From: Nitrospirales bacterium LBB_01
Lineage (GTDB): Bacteria > Nitrospirota > Thermodesulfovibrionia > Thermodesulfovibrionales > Magnetobacteriaceae
Length of the DNA stretch: 64,000 bases
Assembly (NCBI GenBank): GCA_004376055.2
Contig: CP049016.1
Span: forward strand, 62,001-126,000
Reading direction: 5' to 3'
Position numbers and translations under genes: made by a program. Shown here one piece after another: positions 25,303-33,213 of this stretch. The notes under the pieces were generated by a model. It did not search any database. It saw only the letters and a program-made list of their open reading frames with translations, and was not told where the DNA came from. Numbering within the stretch: position 1 is the stretch's first letter; every line of letters begins with the position of its first letter.

Positions 25303-26523
25303 CTATTTAGAAAGGTTACCGGTAATTGTTAATAACGCAATAGGAACTAAAATCCACCCTGCAATAATATGAATGTGCATGTACATTAAAACCACTTTGT
25401 GACCATCTTTTGGTTTGTACTTCTTTTCTATTTTAAGGTCAACCAAAGGTATAAAGAGGTCAAGACTGTACCAGAAGCGGTTATAAAGAGTCATCATATA
25501 CTGATCCAGTGTGTTGTCTTCAGGAGTATTGAGATGTTCTTTTGACTCAGCTGATTTCATGACTTTTGGTTTAAAGAAAAAACATCCAAGCAAAAATAAG
25601 ATAAAGATAGGAACAAACGTATACTCAGGATGTCGGCCGTGACCGGTAAGCCAGCGATTAAACTTATTATAAATCCAATTATATGAAACAGCCATCAGTT
25701 TTGTTTCTTTATTTTTCATCTCCATATAAATCTTATTTGCATCATCGGTTTTCCCCTGGCTTTTAAAATATGTTTCCATAGTTGTGTAAACATCACTATT
25801 AAATTCTGTTCTTTCAAGGAAGTCTTTCCTTTTTGTTTCGTTATCAATCCCATAAATATGTTTATAGATCATTCCGGTCAGGTTTACTTTAATTAATGTT
25901 TTATTGTCTTTGTTGGTGGCATTGTCTTCAAATTTTATATTGTCAAAACTAATAGATTCAAAAGACGAATCCTTCATATTGAAATTGCCTGCAAAAGTAG
26001 TATTTCTAATTAATGTGCCCCCGCCTACTTTCATGCCATGAAATAAATAAGAGTATTTTCTGTTAGTTTTATCGTAATAAGTCACTAACTTTTTATTACT
26101 CTCAAAGCTTGAACCATTTGCTTCAAAATTCCCTGAAATATTCATTCGACCAAAATTTGCTGGACTATGAAATTTAGTATTTGCAAATTTTACATGACCA
26201 TCTACTTTCATGCTATTAAATAAAGCCTCGTCATTTTCACTTAAAAACTGTGCGCTATCTGCTTCAAAGTTGCCATCAATCTCAGCAGCAACAAAATCTA
26301 CATAACCATTAAATTTAACATTTCGAAAAAATATTGCATCTTTAGATTTTATAGCATTAAAATTGGCCTTTTGTTCAAATGTGCTACTTTCAAAAGATAT
26401 TTTTTTCTCAAAAGAGCTGCTTGAGAAATCAACATTACCATAAAAGAGAGAGTAATCTAACCATAACTCATAAGGAATCGTAACATTACTGATGGAGGTC
26501 TCCGATAACAATTGCACTATCAA
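25303..26523 (-). CDS. Pentapeptide-type repeat protein with C-terminal membrane domain (probable frameshifted 3' part)
   Basis: 406 residues from a TTG at 26523. Residues about 25-190 form irregular five-residue repeats with F at regular spacing (VDFSSSSFEKKISFESSTFEQKA), typical of a pentapeptide beta-helix. The C-terminal 130 residues carry two membrane helices (about 300-317 and 380-400) and the block YNRFWYSLDLFIPLVDL, a region I recall from pentapeptide/ion-channel-like membrane proteins. The first codons overlap the preceding frame (26486-26845) by 38 nt, have no ribosome site, and look like the continuation of it after a frameshift near 26490. Function unknown; cell-envelope location inferred. 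Confidence 0.6.
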   Translation of the reverse strand: MIVQLLSETSISNVTIPYELWLDYSLFYGNVDFSSSSFEKKISFESSTFEQKANFNAIKSKDAIFFRNVKFNGYVDFVAAEIDGNFEADSAQFLSENDEALFNSMKVDGHVKFANTKFHSPANFGRMNISGNFEANGSSFESNKKLVTYYDKTNRKYSYLFHGMKVGGGTLIRNTTFAGNFNMKDSSFESISFDNIKFEDNATNKDNKTLIKVNLTGMIYKHIYGIDNETKRKDFLERTEFNSDVYTTMETYFKSQGKTDDANKIYMEMKNKETKLMAVSYNWIYNKFNRWLTGHGRHPEYTFVPIFILFLLGCFFFKPKVMKSAESKEHLNTPEDNTLDQYMMTLYNRFWYSLDLFIPLVDLKIEKKYKPKDGHKVVLMYMHIHIIAGWILVPIALLTITGNLSK

Positions 26524-26845
26524 TTCTTAACCCGTTGCTGTGTAGTTTTTCATTCTTTGCACTTTCTTTAATTAGTTTCTCAAGTTCAGATGCTGTTACT
26601 ATATCTCCTTTACAATAAATTATTTCGCCTTTTTCTAATATTTGTTTAATTTTTTCTTTTGTTATTCTGCTAAAGCAACTTGTTTCATTGTTTTTAGCTC
26701 CATAGTTAGCTACTGCAACATTATTAGCAAGCTTAATTGCTCCGTAAGAATCAAATACATTAGACAGCAAAAACAAAATCGAAAAAATTGCGATAACGCT
26801 TAAAAATCCTTTTCTTGTAAATCTTTCTTTCAGTGTGTACAGCAT
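26486..26845 (-). CDS. Membrane-anchored N-terminal part of the pentapeptide-type protein
   Basis: 119 residues with a strong ribosome site (GGAGGGG) before the ATG at 26845, one transmembrane helix (about 13-32) and then an extracytoplasmic stretch with GEIIYCKGDIVTASEL and RIDSAIVIGDL. Such 'IIxGDL' segments normally lead into pentapeptide repeats, which here continue in the next frame. So 25303-26845 is most likely one ~510-residue gene interrupted by a single frameshift, or a pair made by translational slippage. Confidence 0.6.
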   Translation of the reverse strand: MLYTLKERFTRKGFLSVIAIFSILFLLSNVFDSYGAIKLANNVAVANYGAKNNETSCFSRITKEKIKQILEKGEIIYCKGDIVTASELEKLIKESAKNEKLHSNGLRIDSAIVIGDLHQ

Positions 26846-27023
26846 GTTCGCCCCTCCATTTCAAAAATTTACGAATACTCAGTAAATTAATGCCGCAACT
26901 GTAACACATTTTTCATATAGATTTCAACACAAAATGCTCTTCTAAAACGTTTAGCAATACAACTTTTGTAGGTAATTTCTTGGGGTGGTTTGTGTAGTAT
27001 TGAGGACTTTGTTTGATGTTAGT

Positions 27024-27051
27024 GTAGGGGCGAATAATTATTCGCCCCTAC
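27024..27051. repeat. 28-bp perfect palindrome, copy 1
   Basis: GTAGGGGCGAATAA followed by its exact complement TTATTCGCCCCTAC. It lies 17 bp after the end of the phage-tail-like gene 27068-28462. Other copies are at 28487-28514 and 28571-28590, and a shortened variant at 33214-33236. I recall this palindrome as common between genes in many bacteria. It may also act as a terminator. Confidence 0.85.
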
Positions 27052-27067
27052 TAATTTATTTATAACA

Positions 27068-28462
27068 TTACTCCACATATAACTCCATACATACTCCATT
27101 TTCAGAATAAGCAGAAGTGCCTGCCGGTACTACTTCTTTAAGCCATAGTGCCGCTTTTGCCGGATGTGTTTTAAACTGCAGCGTGTTGTTGGTTGCCCAT
27201 GTGCCGCCCCATGCGTTTGTCGGAACTGAGAAATACTTATACCCTGCGTTTGCATTGTTAGGCGTAAATGTGGAGTTAATGCTCCCTGTGCCGACACTCC
27301 CTGCGTAAGTGCCAGAGCATGTAAACGCTGTTGCAGATGTAAACGTAAATGTCCACGTGTCCTCAATCGTTCCCTGATTGTCAAGGGTCAGCTTGGTTAA
27401 ATCAAACGTGCCGGAGCCGGATATTGATTTGTTATCAGCAGACGTCTTTATATCGCCCAGAGACAGTGCCACAGCGCAATATGTGTTTGAGGTTGCGTAA
27501 TTATTAGCAGCCTGCTCAACCGTCTTAATCGTTAAGACGTTACTGCTCCAGCTCCATGACTGCTCGGTATAGTCGGCGGTTACGTTTGTTGAATTATCCG
27601 GCGCTGTTGAAAAGGTAATTGAAAACACTCCTGCGTTTGAAATCGTGCCTGAGCTTATAGACGTTCCTGTTATTGTTCCAGAACTGCTTGTTGTCGCTTG
27701 ATAATTAACGCTGCCAATTGTGTATTTGACAACCACAGTGGATTGTTTAACCGGAGTGTGTGTAACCGTGCCGGTAAAAGTAGTTTGAGAGCCGGTGCCT
27801 GCTCCTAAAACCTCGCCTGTGTAGCTGTTGTTTTGAGAGGTCACGTACTCAAGGTTACCGTTAGAGTTATAGCTAAAAACCTTATTGCCGCCCAGATATG
27901 TTCCATAGGGATACATGTCCTCATCTTCTACACTTGAGGGAGTTTGTTTTATCCACTTTGAGCCGTTGTAATAGACGGAGTCAAAGGCTTTAACGTCAGT
28001 GTCCATTGTCTGAGAGGTTAGAAAGTGGCTGTTTATAACGATTACCTGACCGTTGTCAATATAGAAATCGTTGTTTTCAAACAAGATTGACACCTGCTGA
28101 GCGCCCGCCGTTATGGCTGAGTTAAGGGCGCCGCCGCCTGCCCAGTTATAAGTTGAGTTCAAGTCATTCTGTGTATCTGTCATAGTACCCGCTCCGATAT
28201 AGAACCTATCGCCTGCCGGAGATGGAAAGATTAAGTAAGAGAGCACTGAGGCTGCCGTCTCAAGACTGGTGTTTTTATTCCATAAAAACAATTTACGGTG
28301 TCTTGTTACACCATTTATACGCTCCGGTCTTGTTACTCGTGGAAACAGGTTGTGTTTTTGACGATTGGTGATTGAATTGTACCCTGCCCTGCCGCCATTT
28401 GCCGATGTGTCGGTTACAGTTGCCGACTTTACATATGATATGTCGCTGCGTGTTACTGACAT
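27068..28462 (-). CDS. Phage-tail-like structural protein
   Basis: 464 residues, rich in S, T, G and N, with a good ribosome site (GGAGGAG). The N-terminus MSVTRSDISYVKSA... and the HNLFPRVTRPERINGVTRH segment resemble proteins I recall from tail/baseplate regions of Mu-like prophages. Residues about 210-300 (GAGTGSQTTFTGTVTHTPV ... GVFSITFSTAPD) form a beta-domain seen in phage tail and adhesin proteins. No enzyme motif. Two phage-like genes lie upstream on the same strand, but no integrase, capsid or terminase gene is present. Palindromic repeats flank it on both sides. Family recognition is from memory; function as a structural or binding protein is inferred. Confidence 0.6.
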   Translation of the reverse strand: MSVTRSDISYVKSATVTDTSANGGRAGYNSITNRQKHNLFPRVTRPERINGVTRHRKLFLWNKNTSLETAASVLSYLIFPSPAGDRFYIGAGTMTDTQNDLNSTYNWAGGGALNSAITAGAQQVSILFENNDFYIDNGQVIVINSHFLTSQTMDTDVKAFDSVYYNGSKWIKQTPSSVEDEDMYPYGTYLGGNKVFSYNSNGNLEYVTSQNNSYTGEVLGAGTGSQTTFTGTVTHTPVKQSTVVVKYTIGSVNYQATTSSSGTITGTSISSGTISNAGVFSITFSTAPDNSTNVTADYTEQSWSWSSNVLTIKTVEQAANNYATSNTYCAVALSLGDIKTSADNKSISGSGTFDLTKLTLDNQGTIEDTWTFTFTSATAFTCSGTYAGSVGTGSINSTFTPNNANAGYKYFSVPTNAWGGTWATNNTLQFKTHPAKAALWLKEVVPAGTSAYSENGVCMELYVE

Positions 28463-28486
28463 TTGTTTACTCCTCCATTTGTTTTT

Positions 28487-28514
28487 GTAAGGGCGAATAA
28501 TTATTCGCCCCTAC
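28487..28514. repeat. 28-bp palindrome, copy 2
   Basis: Same palindrome as 27024-27051 with one mismatch (GTAAGGGCGAATAA...). It lies between the 464-residue gene and the next gene, so the 464-residue gene is bracketed by two copies. Confidence 0.85.
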
Positions 28515-28537
28515 TGAATTCACTTTTTCATAGGATT

Positions 28538-29086
28538 CTACTTGCCGCAATCACTGCACCCTTTTTTTAAGGGCGAATGATTATTCGCCCCTACTGCCAA
28601 TACTTGCTGCCTATCCTCAAATTCCGATACCGGTACTCCCACAAATCCACGTGGCATCCCTATAAACGTCTTCTTTTCAACGCTGAAAATACTTGAGAGA
28701 GATACCGGATACCTTTCGTCAAAATGAATTTGAAGCGCAATCACGGGTTTAGTCTCTAAATCAGCATTAAATAAGAAACTGATTGTTGCCAGCCGTCTTG
28801 AGTCGTAGTATTCAAACACGCCGATAGAATTTATATCTGAGGTTTCAGGCGCAATAGACGGCTTCAAGTGTGAGGGGAAAAGGCCATCTCCCAGATTTAC
28901 GATTTCTGAAAACTGGAAAGGGTTATTCTTAAAACAAAAACTGATACTCTCAAGGGCATCGCTTACGATGTTATCAATCTCACGCCGCACAATTGTAATC
29001 TGAGCGCCCTTTAGCGTGTCAAAATAGCTGATGATTTTGTTGTCGTCATTATTCATAATGTTGTGCAAATCCCCCCTTAGTGTCAT
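28538..29086 (-). CDS. Phage-like hypothetical protein with repeat-derived C-terminus
   Basis: 182 residues. It overlaps the stop of the preceding 125-residue gene by 1 nt, so it is coupled to it. N-terminal ~160 residues look like an ordinary soluble protein of mixed alpha/beta composition; I recognise no catalytic motif. The last ~15 residues (VGANNHSPLKKGC) are encoded by a copy of the intergenic palindrome (28571-28590), showing that a repeat inserted at or near the original end and now supplies the tail. Most likely a tail or baseplate component. Confidence 0.6.
   Translation of the reverse strand: MTLRGDLHNIMNNDDNKIISYFDTLKGAQITIVRREIDNIVSDALESISFCFKNNPFQFSEIVNLGDGLFPSHLKPSIAPETSDINSIGVFEYYDSRRLATISFLFNADLETKPVIALQIHFDERYPVSLSSIFSVEKKTFIGMPRGFVGVPVSEFEDRQQVLAVGANNHSPLKKGCSDCGK
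28571..28590. repeat. Palindrome copy 3, inside the coding region
   Basis: GGGCGAATGATTATTCGCCC, one base different from the core of the other copies, 80 bp from copy 2. It encodes part of the C-terminus of the 28538-29086 protein. Confidence 0.85.
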
Positions 29087-29463
29087 CAGACCTCCATAAG
29101 CTTTATAACACCGTAGAAATAGTCATCGTCTATGAACTCTGCCGTATCAGTCACCGGAGTAAACTCTAACACAGGGGAATCCTCATGACGAAACCGCACG
29201 GTATATATATCGCCGTTAAATTCAAACTCGTAAATCTCTTCATAAACGCTTGCCATATCAAGAAGCGTTTTTAAATCCTTGTACGTAATCCATCCATAGT
29301 CGCTGCCTCCGGTCAGGTCTATGGTGCGTCCTGTAATCTCCGTTCCATAAATAACAACATCGCCGCTGAGAGTTCTTTCCACAGTCTCAGATATCCCAGT
29401 CCACTCAAAACAGTTTGGCCACGTCAGATCATTTGGCAGTGTTATGTCACCCAATTTTATCAC
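29086..29463 (-). CDS. Phage-like small protein of the tail module
   Basis: 125 residues, acidic, start GTG at 29463 (AAGGAAGG lies rather far upstream). The pattern LPNDLTWPNCFEWTGI and VRFRHEDSPVLEF(T)P resembles small proteins seen next to tail genes in prophages. No motif of known function. First gene of the three-gene minus-strand module 29463-27068. Confidence 0.55.
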   Translation of the reverse strand: MIKLGDITLPNDLTWPNCFEWTGISETVERTLSGDVVIYGTEITGRTIDLTGGSDYGWITYKDLKTLLDMASVYEEIYEFEFNGDIYTVRFRHEDSPVLEFTPVTDTAEFIDDDYFYGVIKLMEV

Positions 29464-29579
29464 TGTTACTTAACCCATCCTTCCTTTTTTTTCAGTGTTC
29501 ATACATAACATTATTTACAACTTTGAACTGCTTTTGTGTAAAAACTGATAAATCTGCAAAATTAAATAATTTCATAAGT

Positions 29580-29607
29580 TAAAGTTTGTGAGGCAATTTA
29601 CCGACGA
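29580..29607 (+). promoter_or_regulatory. Possible sigma-28 (FliA) promoter of the YjfB-like gene
   Basis: TAAAGTTT (29580-29587, consensus -35 of sigma-28), 12 nt, then ACCGACGA (29600-29607) against the -10 consensus GCCGATAA. The predicted start is about 40 nt before the ATG of a motility-related gene. Spacing is one longer than usual and the -10 is imperfect. Confidence 0.4.
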
Positions 29608-29655
29608 AGGAGTAAGGGTTGACGAAAGATATAGACGACAGGGGGTGACAGAGAT

Positions 29656-29859
29656 ATGGATATAAGCGGGGCTAACAGTTTGGGATCACTTGATTCTCAG
29701 CAGGGCATGCTGGTAGCCAAAAAGGCGCTTGATGCGATGAAAGCACAGGGGCAGATGGCTTTGAAATTGGTGGAAACTGCAGCTACAACCGGTCAGGCAC
29801 AGGTACAAAGCCCACAGAACCCTGAGGGCACAGGTAAAATCGTTGATGTGCGTGTTTGA
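29656..29859 (+). CDS. YjfB-like putative motility protein
   Basis: 67 residues: MDISGAN..., a helical centre (KKALDAMKAQGQMALKLVETA) and a disordered P/Q/G tail. This matches the small YjfB family (putative motility protein), often made with late flagellar genes. A GGGGG ribosome site precedes the ATG and a sigma-28-like promoter lies upstream. No other flagellar gene is in the window. Exact role unknown. Confidence 0.75.
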   Translation: MDISGANSLGSLDSQQGMLVAKKALDAMKAQGQMALKLVETAATTGQAQVQSPQNPEGTGKIVDVRV

Positions 29860-29934
29860 GTGAGCACTTAAAATTTCATTATACTTATTTAACCTCCTTT
29901 TCCAAATGTAAGTTTGGTTAACTTCACAGCTTTG

Positions 29935-29964
29935 TTGACACCCGCTGCATATTTTTGTTACATT
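29935..29964 (+). promoter_or_regulatory. Possible promoter of parA
   Basis: -35 TTGACA (29935-29940, consensus), an 18-nt spacer and -10 TACATT (29959-29964, 4 of 6), about 38 nt before the TTG start of parA. Confidence 0.45.
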
Positions 29965-30002
29965 AAGTTAGTCGTATAAATCTTTGTTGAGGGGGATACT
30001 GT

Positions 30003-30770
30003 TTGGTAACTATATGCCTTGCCAACCACAAGGGTGGTACTGGTAAGACGTCATTGTCTATTAATCTGGGGACGTATTTTGCCAGAAAAAAGCTCAAGGT
30101 TTTGCTTATTGATATGGACCCGCAGGGACACGTGGCTCCGGGCATAGGTGTGGAGGTCGGATACAATGACCGCTCAATGGCTGATATACTTTCAAATCAG
30201 GAGGATATTACTACCGTAATTCAAAAAACCCCTGTGAAAAATCTTGACATTGCCCCTGCTAACATAAGGCTAAGTCTTGTCAATGAGACTCTTTATAATT
30301 CCTTCAAACGTGAGCGCCGTCTTATGAAATCGATGGATTCCATATATAAAAATAAAACCTATAATCTGGTGATTATAGACTGTCCACCGTCATTGGGCCC
30401 GCTTGTAGAAAATACGCTTATGGTGGCGGATTATTGCCTTATTCCGTGTGAACCCTCAAGCCGCTCAATTGACGGGCTGGCAGATTTCATACTGAAAATG
30501 AAGGAGGTTAGAGAGGGCGCACTGGATGATAACTGGAACATAGTGCTATCGAGGGTTAAAAAGGCAGCAAGACTAACAAACGAGGTCATAGAGGAAAAAC
30601 TCTCTGATTATAAGGACAGGATATTGAAAACGAAAATATATGAACGGGAATCAATCAATCAGGCGCAGATGGCAGGCATTCCGGTGTTTGACTTTCCTCG
30701 CGGACAATTGGCTTCAGAAAATTTCACTAAATTTGGGAAGGAAGTATCGCTACAGTGCCGAATAAAATAA
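30003..30770 (+). CDS. ParA/Soj-family ATPase
   Basis: 255 residues, deviant Walker ATPase. P-loop KGGTGKTS with K10 (the signature lysine) and K15, Walker A' DMDPQG, and Walker B VIIDCPPSLG. Such proteins form ATP-dependent gradients on the nucleoid or pole to position plasmids, chromosomes, chemoreceptor arrays or flagella. The start is TTG at 30003 behind GAGGGGG. No ParB-like gene follows; instead a gene of unknown family overlaps its end by 16 nt. A role in placing cell structures is therefore as likely as DNA partition. Confidence 0.88.
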   Translation: MVTICLANHKGGTGKTSLSINLGTYFARKKLKVLLIDMDPQGHVAPGIGVEVGYNDRSMADILSNQEDITTVIQKTPVKNLDIAPANIRLSLVNETLYNSFKRERRLMKSMDSIYKNKTYNLVIIDCPPSLGPLVENTLMVADYCLIPCEPSSRSIDGLADFILKMKEVREGALDDNWNIVLSRVKKAARLTNEVIEEKLSDYKDRILKTKIYERESINQAQMAGIPVFDFPRGQLASENFTKFGKEVSLQCRIK

Positions 30771-31354
30771 AAAAACTGATGATTGAGGGCGGCTCTCGCC
30801 TTAAAAAACAAACCAAAAAAACCGAAACACTTAAAGCCATGAAAACCGGCGGAAAGGGCTCTGGCTTGCAATTAAACAGTACCGTTCGTAATCTTAATGA
30901 TTCCCGTAAAATCACTGCTTATAAGGACATACCAGACAGTGAGACCTCTTTTGCGGCCGATGTAGTAGAAAAATCAATTGAAACTGTTGAAACAGATAAT
31001 TTCTCAGAGGGCAAAGATGATTTCATAGCAAGGAACATATCTCCTCAGATGAAAGAGAGTTTGAAATTTGTCATGAGATCAAATATTAGTTTGGAGTGTC
31101 TTGAGGTTATAGAACAGGTTTCCATTGAAAACAAAAATCTGGTTCCTTTTTTAAAGAAATTGGACAAGTATGGCTTGACCAAAATTTGTGAGATAACGGA
31201 TGATGATGACTATGTGATAACCACAAAGCTGCGGATAATAGCGCTGTTAAACAAAATAAGCAAAAACGAGATAATTCATAAACTTCTCAGAAGAACCGGA
31301 GCGCTCATACAAGCTCTGAGACGGCTGAAAGAACTTCTTTTTGTTAACTTATAA
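30755..31354 (+). CDS. Unknown protein coupled to parA
   Basis: 199 residues from a GTG at 30755 inside the last codons of parA. The first ~45 residues are very basic (RLKKQTKKTETLKAMKTGGKG), resembling a DNA- or ATPase-stimulating tail. The middle is acidic and probably disordered. Residues ~100-195 are helical and end with LLRRTGALIQALRRLKELLF. A basic N-terminus in the partner of a ParA-type ATPase often stimulates ATP hydrolysis, so it could be the cargo adaptor of the ParA. I do not recognise the family. Confidence 0.65.
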   Translation: MPNKIKKLMIEGGSRLKKQTKKTETLKAMKTGGKGSGLQLNSTVRNLNDSRKITAYKDIPDSETSFAADVVEKSIETVETDNFSEGKDDFIARNISPQMKESLKFVMRSNISLECLEVIEQVSIENKNLVPFLKKLDKYGLTKICEITDDDDYVITTKLRIIALLNKISKNEIIHKLLRRTGALIQALRRLKELLFVNL

Positions 31355-31384
31355 AGTATCCGGGCGAAAGTGCCGGTGCAGCTA

Positions 31385-32311
31385 ATGGAACACTGTTTTA
31401 CAATAGAGGCTGCCGATGCCGGGGAGAGGCTTGACGTTTTTCTGACAAAAAAAACAGGGCTTACCCGCTCAAAAATCAGCAAACTTACAGGCATTGACGC
31501 TGTCCGTGTAAATGACGCTGCCGTTAAGTGTGGTTACCGGTTAAGGGCCGGTGAGACGATAACGGTTTCAAATGTAAACTCTGACGAAAGTGGGCTATTA
31601 GTTCCTGAGGACAAACACGTTGATATAGTGTATCAGGACAGTCATCTTGTTGTAGTGAATAAACCGCCCTTTATGCCGATGTATCCGGGGGCGGGTCATA
31701 GCGGAGGGACGCTTATGAACGCTCTTGCTATGAAAGTACAGAGTTCTGCAACAGTGGGCGCTCCACTTAGACCGGGAGTTGTCCACAGAATTGACAAAGA
31801 CACCTCAGGGCTTGTGGTAGTAGCTCTGGATGATGACACCTATTATGCGTTAGTGGAGCAATTCAAAAAAAAAGAGGTCAAGCGTTCATATAAGGCGTTG
31901 ATTTATGGCAAATTTAAAGAAGATGCCGGTGTTGTGACACTTCCTGTAGGCCGTTCTGCATCTGACAGAAAAAAGATGTCAACACGCTCAAGGCATCCCC
32001 GTGCTGCAATAACAAACTGGCGGGTTTTGCGGCAATACGTAGGAGCTACGCTAATTGAGGCCATACTCTCTACCGGACGAACACATCAGATACGTGTACA
32101 TTTTTCGGCACTTGGACATCCGCTCTTAGGGGATACCTGCTACGGCAATAAAGACAACATAGAAATACGAGGAGCTAAAATAAAGATACCCAGACAGATG
32201 CTTCACGCCGCTCAACTTGGATTTATCCATCCTGTAACAAAAAAACTCCTTGAGTTTGAAAGCGATATTCCCGCCGATATGGCAGCTATACTTGATTTGT
32301 TTGAAAAGTGA
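31385..32311 (+). CDS. RluA/RluD-family pseudouridine synthase
   Basis: About 308 residues. An N-terminal S4 RNA-binding domain (RLDVFLTKKTGLTRSKISKL) is followed by the catalytic domain with HRIDKDTSGLVVVA, whose aspartate is the nucleophile, and TGRTHQIRVH. The enzyme isomerises uridines, most likely in 23S rRNA helix 69 if it is the RluD type. A GTG at 31370 is an alternative start, with no ribosome site at either; the ATG at 31385 fits the family length. It is 15-30 nt after the ParA partner gene. Confidence 0.92.
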   Translation: MEHCFTIEAADAGERLDVFLTKKTGLTRSKISKLTGIDAVRVNDAAVKCGYRLRAGETITVSNVNSDESGLLVPEDKHVDIVYQDSHLVVVNKPPFMPMYPGAGHSGGTLMNALAMKVQSSATVGAPLRPGVVHRIDKDTSGLVVVALDDDTYYALVEQFKKKEVKRSYKALIYGKFKEDAGVVTLPVGRSASDRKKMSTRSRHPRAAITNWRVLRQYVGATLIEAILSTGRTHQIRVHFSALGHPLLGDTCYGNKDNIEIRGAKIKIPRQMLHAAQLGFIHPVTKKLLEFESDIPADMAAILDLFEK

Positions 32312-32326
32312 TAAAGGAGATTGGGG

Positions 32327-32353
32327 AAGGGAAAGGGCGCTGCCATTTCCCTT
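32327..32353. terminator. Hairpin of the GGGAAAGGGC repeat family after the pseudouridine synthase gene
   Basis: AAGGGAAAGGGC...GCCATTTCCCTT with one unpaired base, the same stem as at 3759 and 19820, here without the rest of the repeat. It lies 16 bp after the stop codon and may stop transcription, although no T-run follows. Confidence 0.5.
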
Positions 32354-32458
32354 AGACACAACACTTTTTATGTAAAAAGACAACTTGACTGATGCCATCT
32401 AATTATGTTGCACTAACTTAATTTAGAACGGATTTTATAAAATTAAAAAAGAGAGTGT

Positions 32459-32743
32459 ATGGACGTCATTGAAATATTGAAAAGCCACGAAAAAGTGATA
32501 AAGAGCCGATTTCACATCAGCTGTATAGGAGTGTTTGGTTCCTTTGCACGTGGAGAAGCAAAAGCAGAAAGCGATGTCGATGTACTTGTTGAATTTGAAG
32601 AGGGATATGTTACTTTTAACAACTACGCCGATCTAAAATTTTATCTTGAAGACTTGTTCAGTAGAGAGGTAGATTTGGTAACCATCAATGCCATTCGTCC
32701 ACAAATGAAGGATTTCATTCTAAGTGAAGTCACCTATGCGTAG
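32459..32743 (+). CDS. mntA: MntA-type nucleotidyltransferase antitoxin
   Basis: 94 residues, minimal nucleotidyltransferase. The catalytic motif G27-S28...S38-D39-V40-D41 is complete (GSFARGEAKAESDVDVLVEF). In the MntA/HepT systems this protein adds AMP to a tyrosine of the HEPN toxin and silences it. The stop codon overlaps the hepT start by 8 nt (ATGCGTAG), typical for such pairs. Confidence 0.88.
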   Translation: MDVIEILKSHEKVIKSRFHISCIGVFGSFARGEAKAESDVDVLVEFEEGYVTFNNYADLKFYLEDLFSREVDLVTINAIRPQMKDFILSEVTYA

Positions 32744-33086
32744 AGGCTATAGGCTTTACCTTGAAGATATCCTAACTGCTATTGTGAAGATTCAGCGGTT
32801 CATAGACACAACTTCATTTGAGGAGTTCATAGTTGATGATAAAACTTATGATGCAGTAATTCGTAACTTTGAAATTATTGGCGAGGCCTCAAAGAATATC
32901 CCACAAGAGGTGCAGGATAATTATCCTGCTGTTGATTGGAAAAAAGTCTATCTTTTCAGAAATGTGCTTGCCCACGAGTATTTTGGTATTGACAATCAAC
33001 TGCTGTGGGACATAATTCAGAATCGTCTGCCTGAACTGAGTATGGAGATTCAAAGTATTCTTGAAAAGGGCAACACAACTACTTAA
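32736..33086 (+). CDS. hepT: HepT-type HEPN ribonuclease toxin
   Basis: 116 residues from the ATG at 32736 (a GTG at 32724 is also in frame). The HEPN catalytic motif R75-NVLA-H80-E-Y82 (R-x4-H-x-Y) is intact, including the tyrosine that is adenylylated by MntA. As a free toxin it would cut RNA. Forms a two-gene toxin-antitoxin unit with mntA, followed by a 220-bp AT-rich spacer. Confidence 0.88.
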   Translation: MRRGYRLYLEDILTAIVKIQRFIDTTSFEEFIVDDKTYDAVIRNFEIIGEASKNIPQEVQDNYPAVDWKKVYLFRNVLAHEYFGIDNQLLWDIIQNRLPELSMEIQSILEKGNTTT

Positions 33087-33213
33087 GATTGTCAATTTTG
33101 TTGTGGCTCAGCGATTTACAAAAAAACACTTGACAACACGGTTGCTTTAGCGGAGAGAGTCTAAGGGGAAAACAGAGTCCTTCCTTATCATCCTATTTTT
33201 TTCGCTAAAAGGT

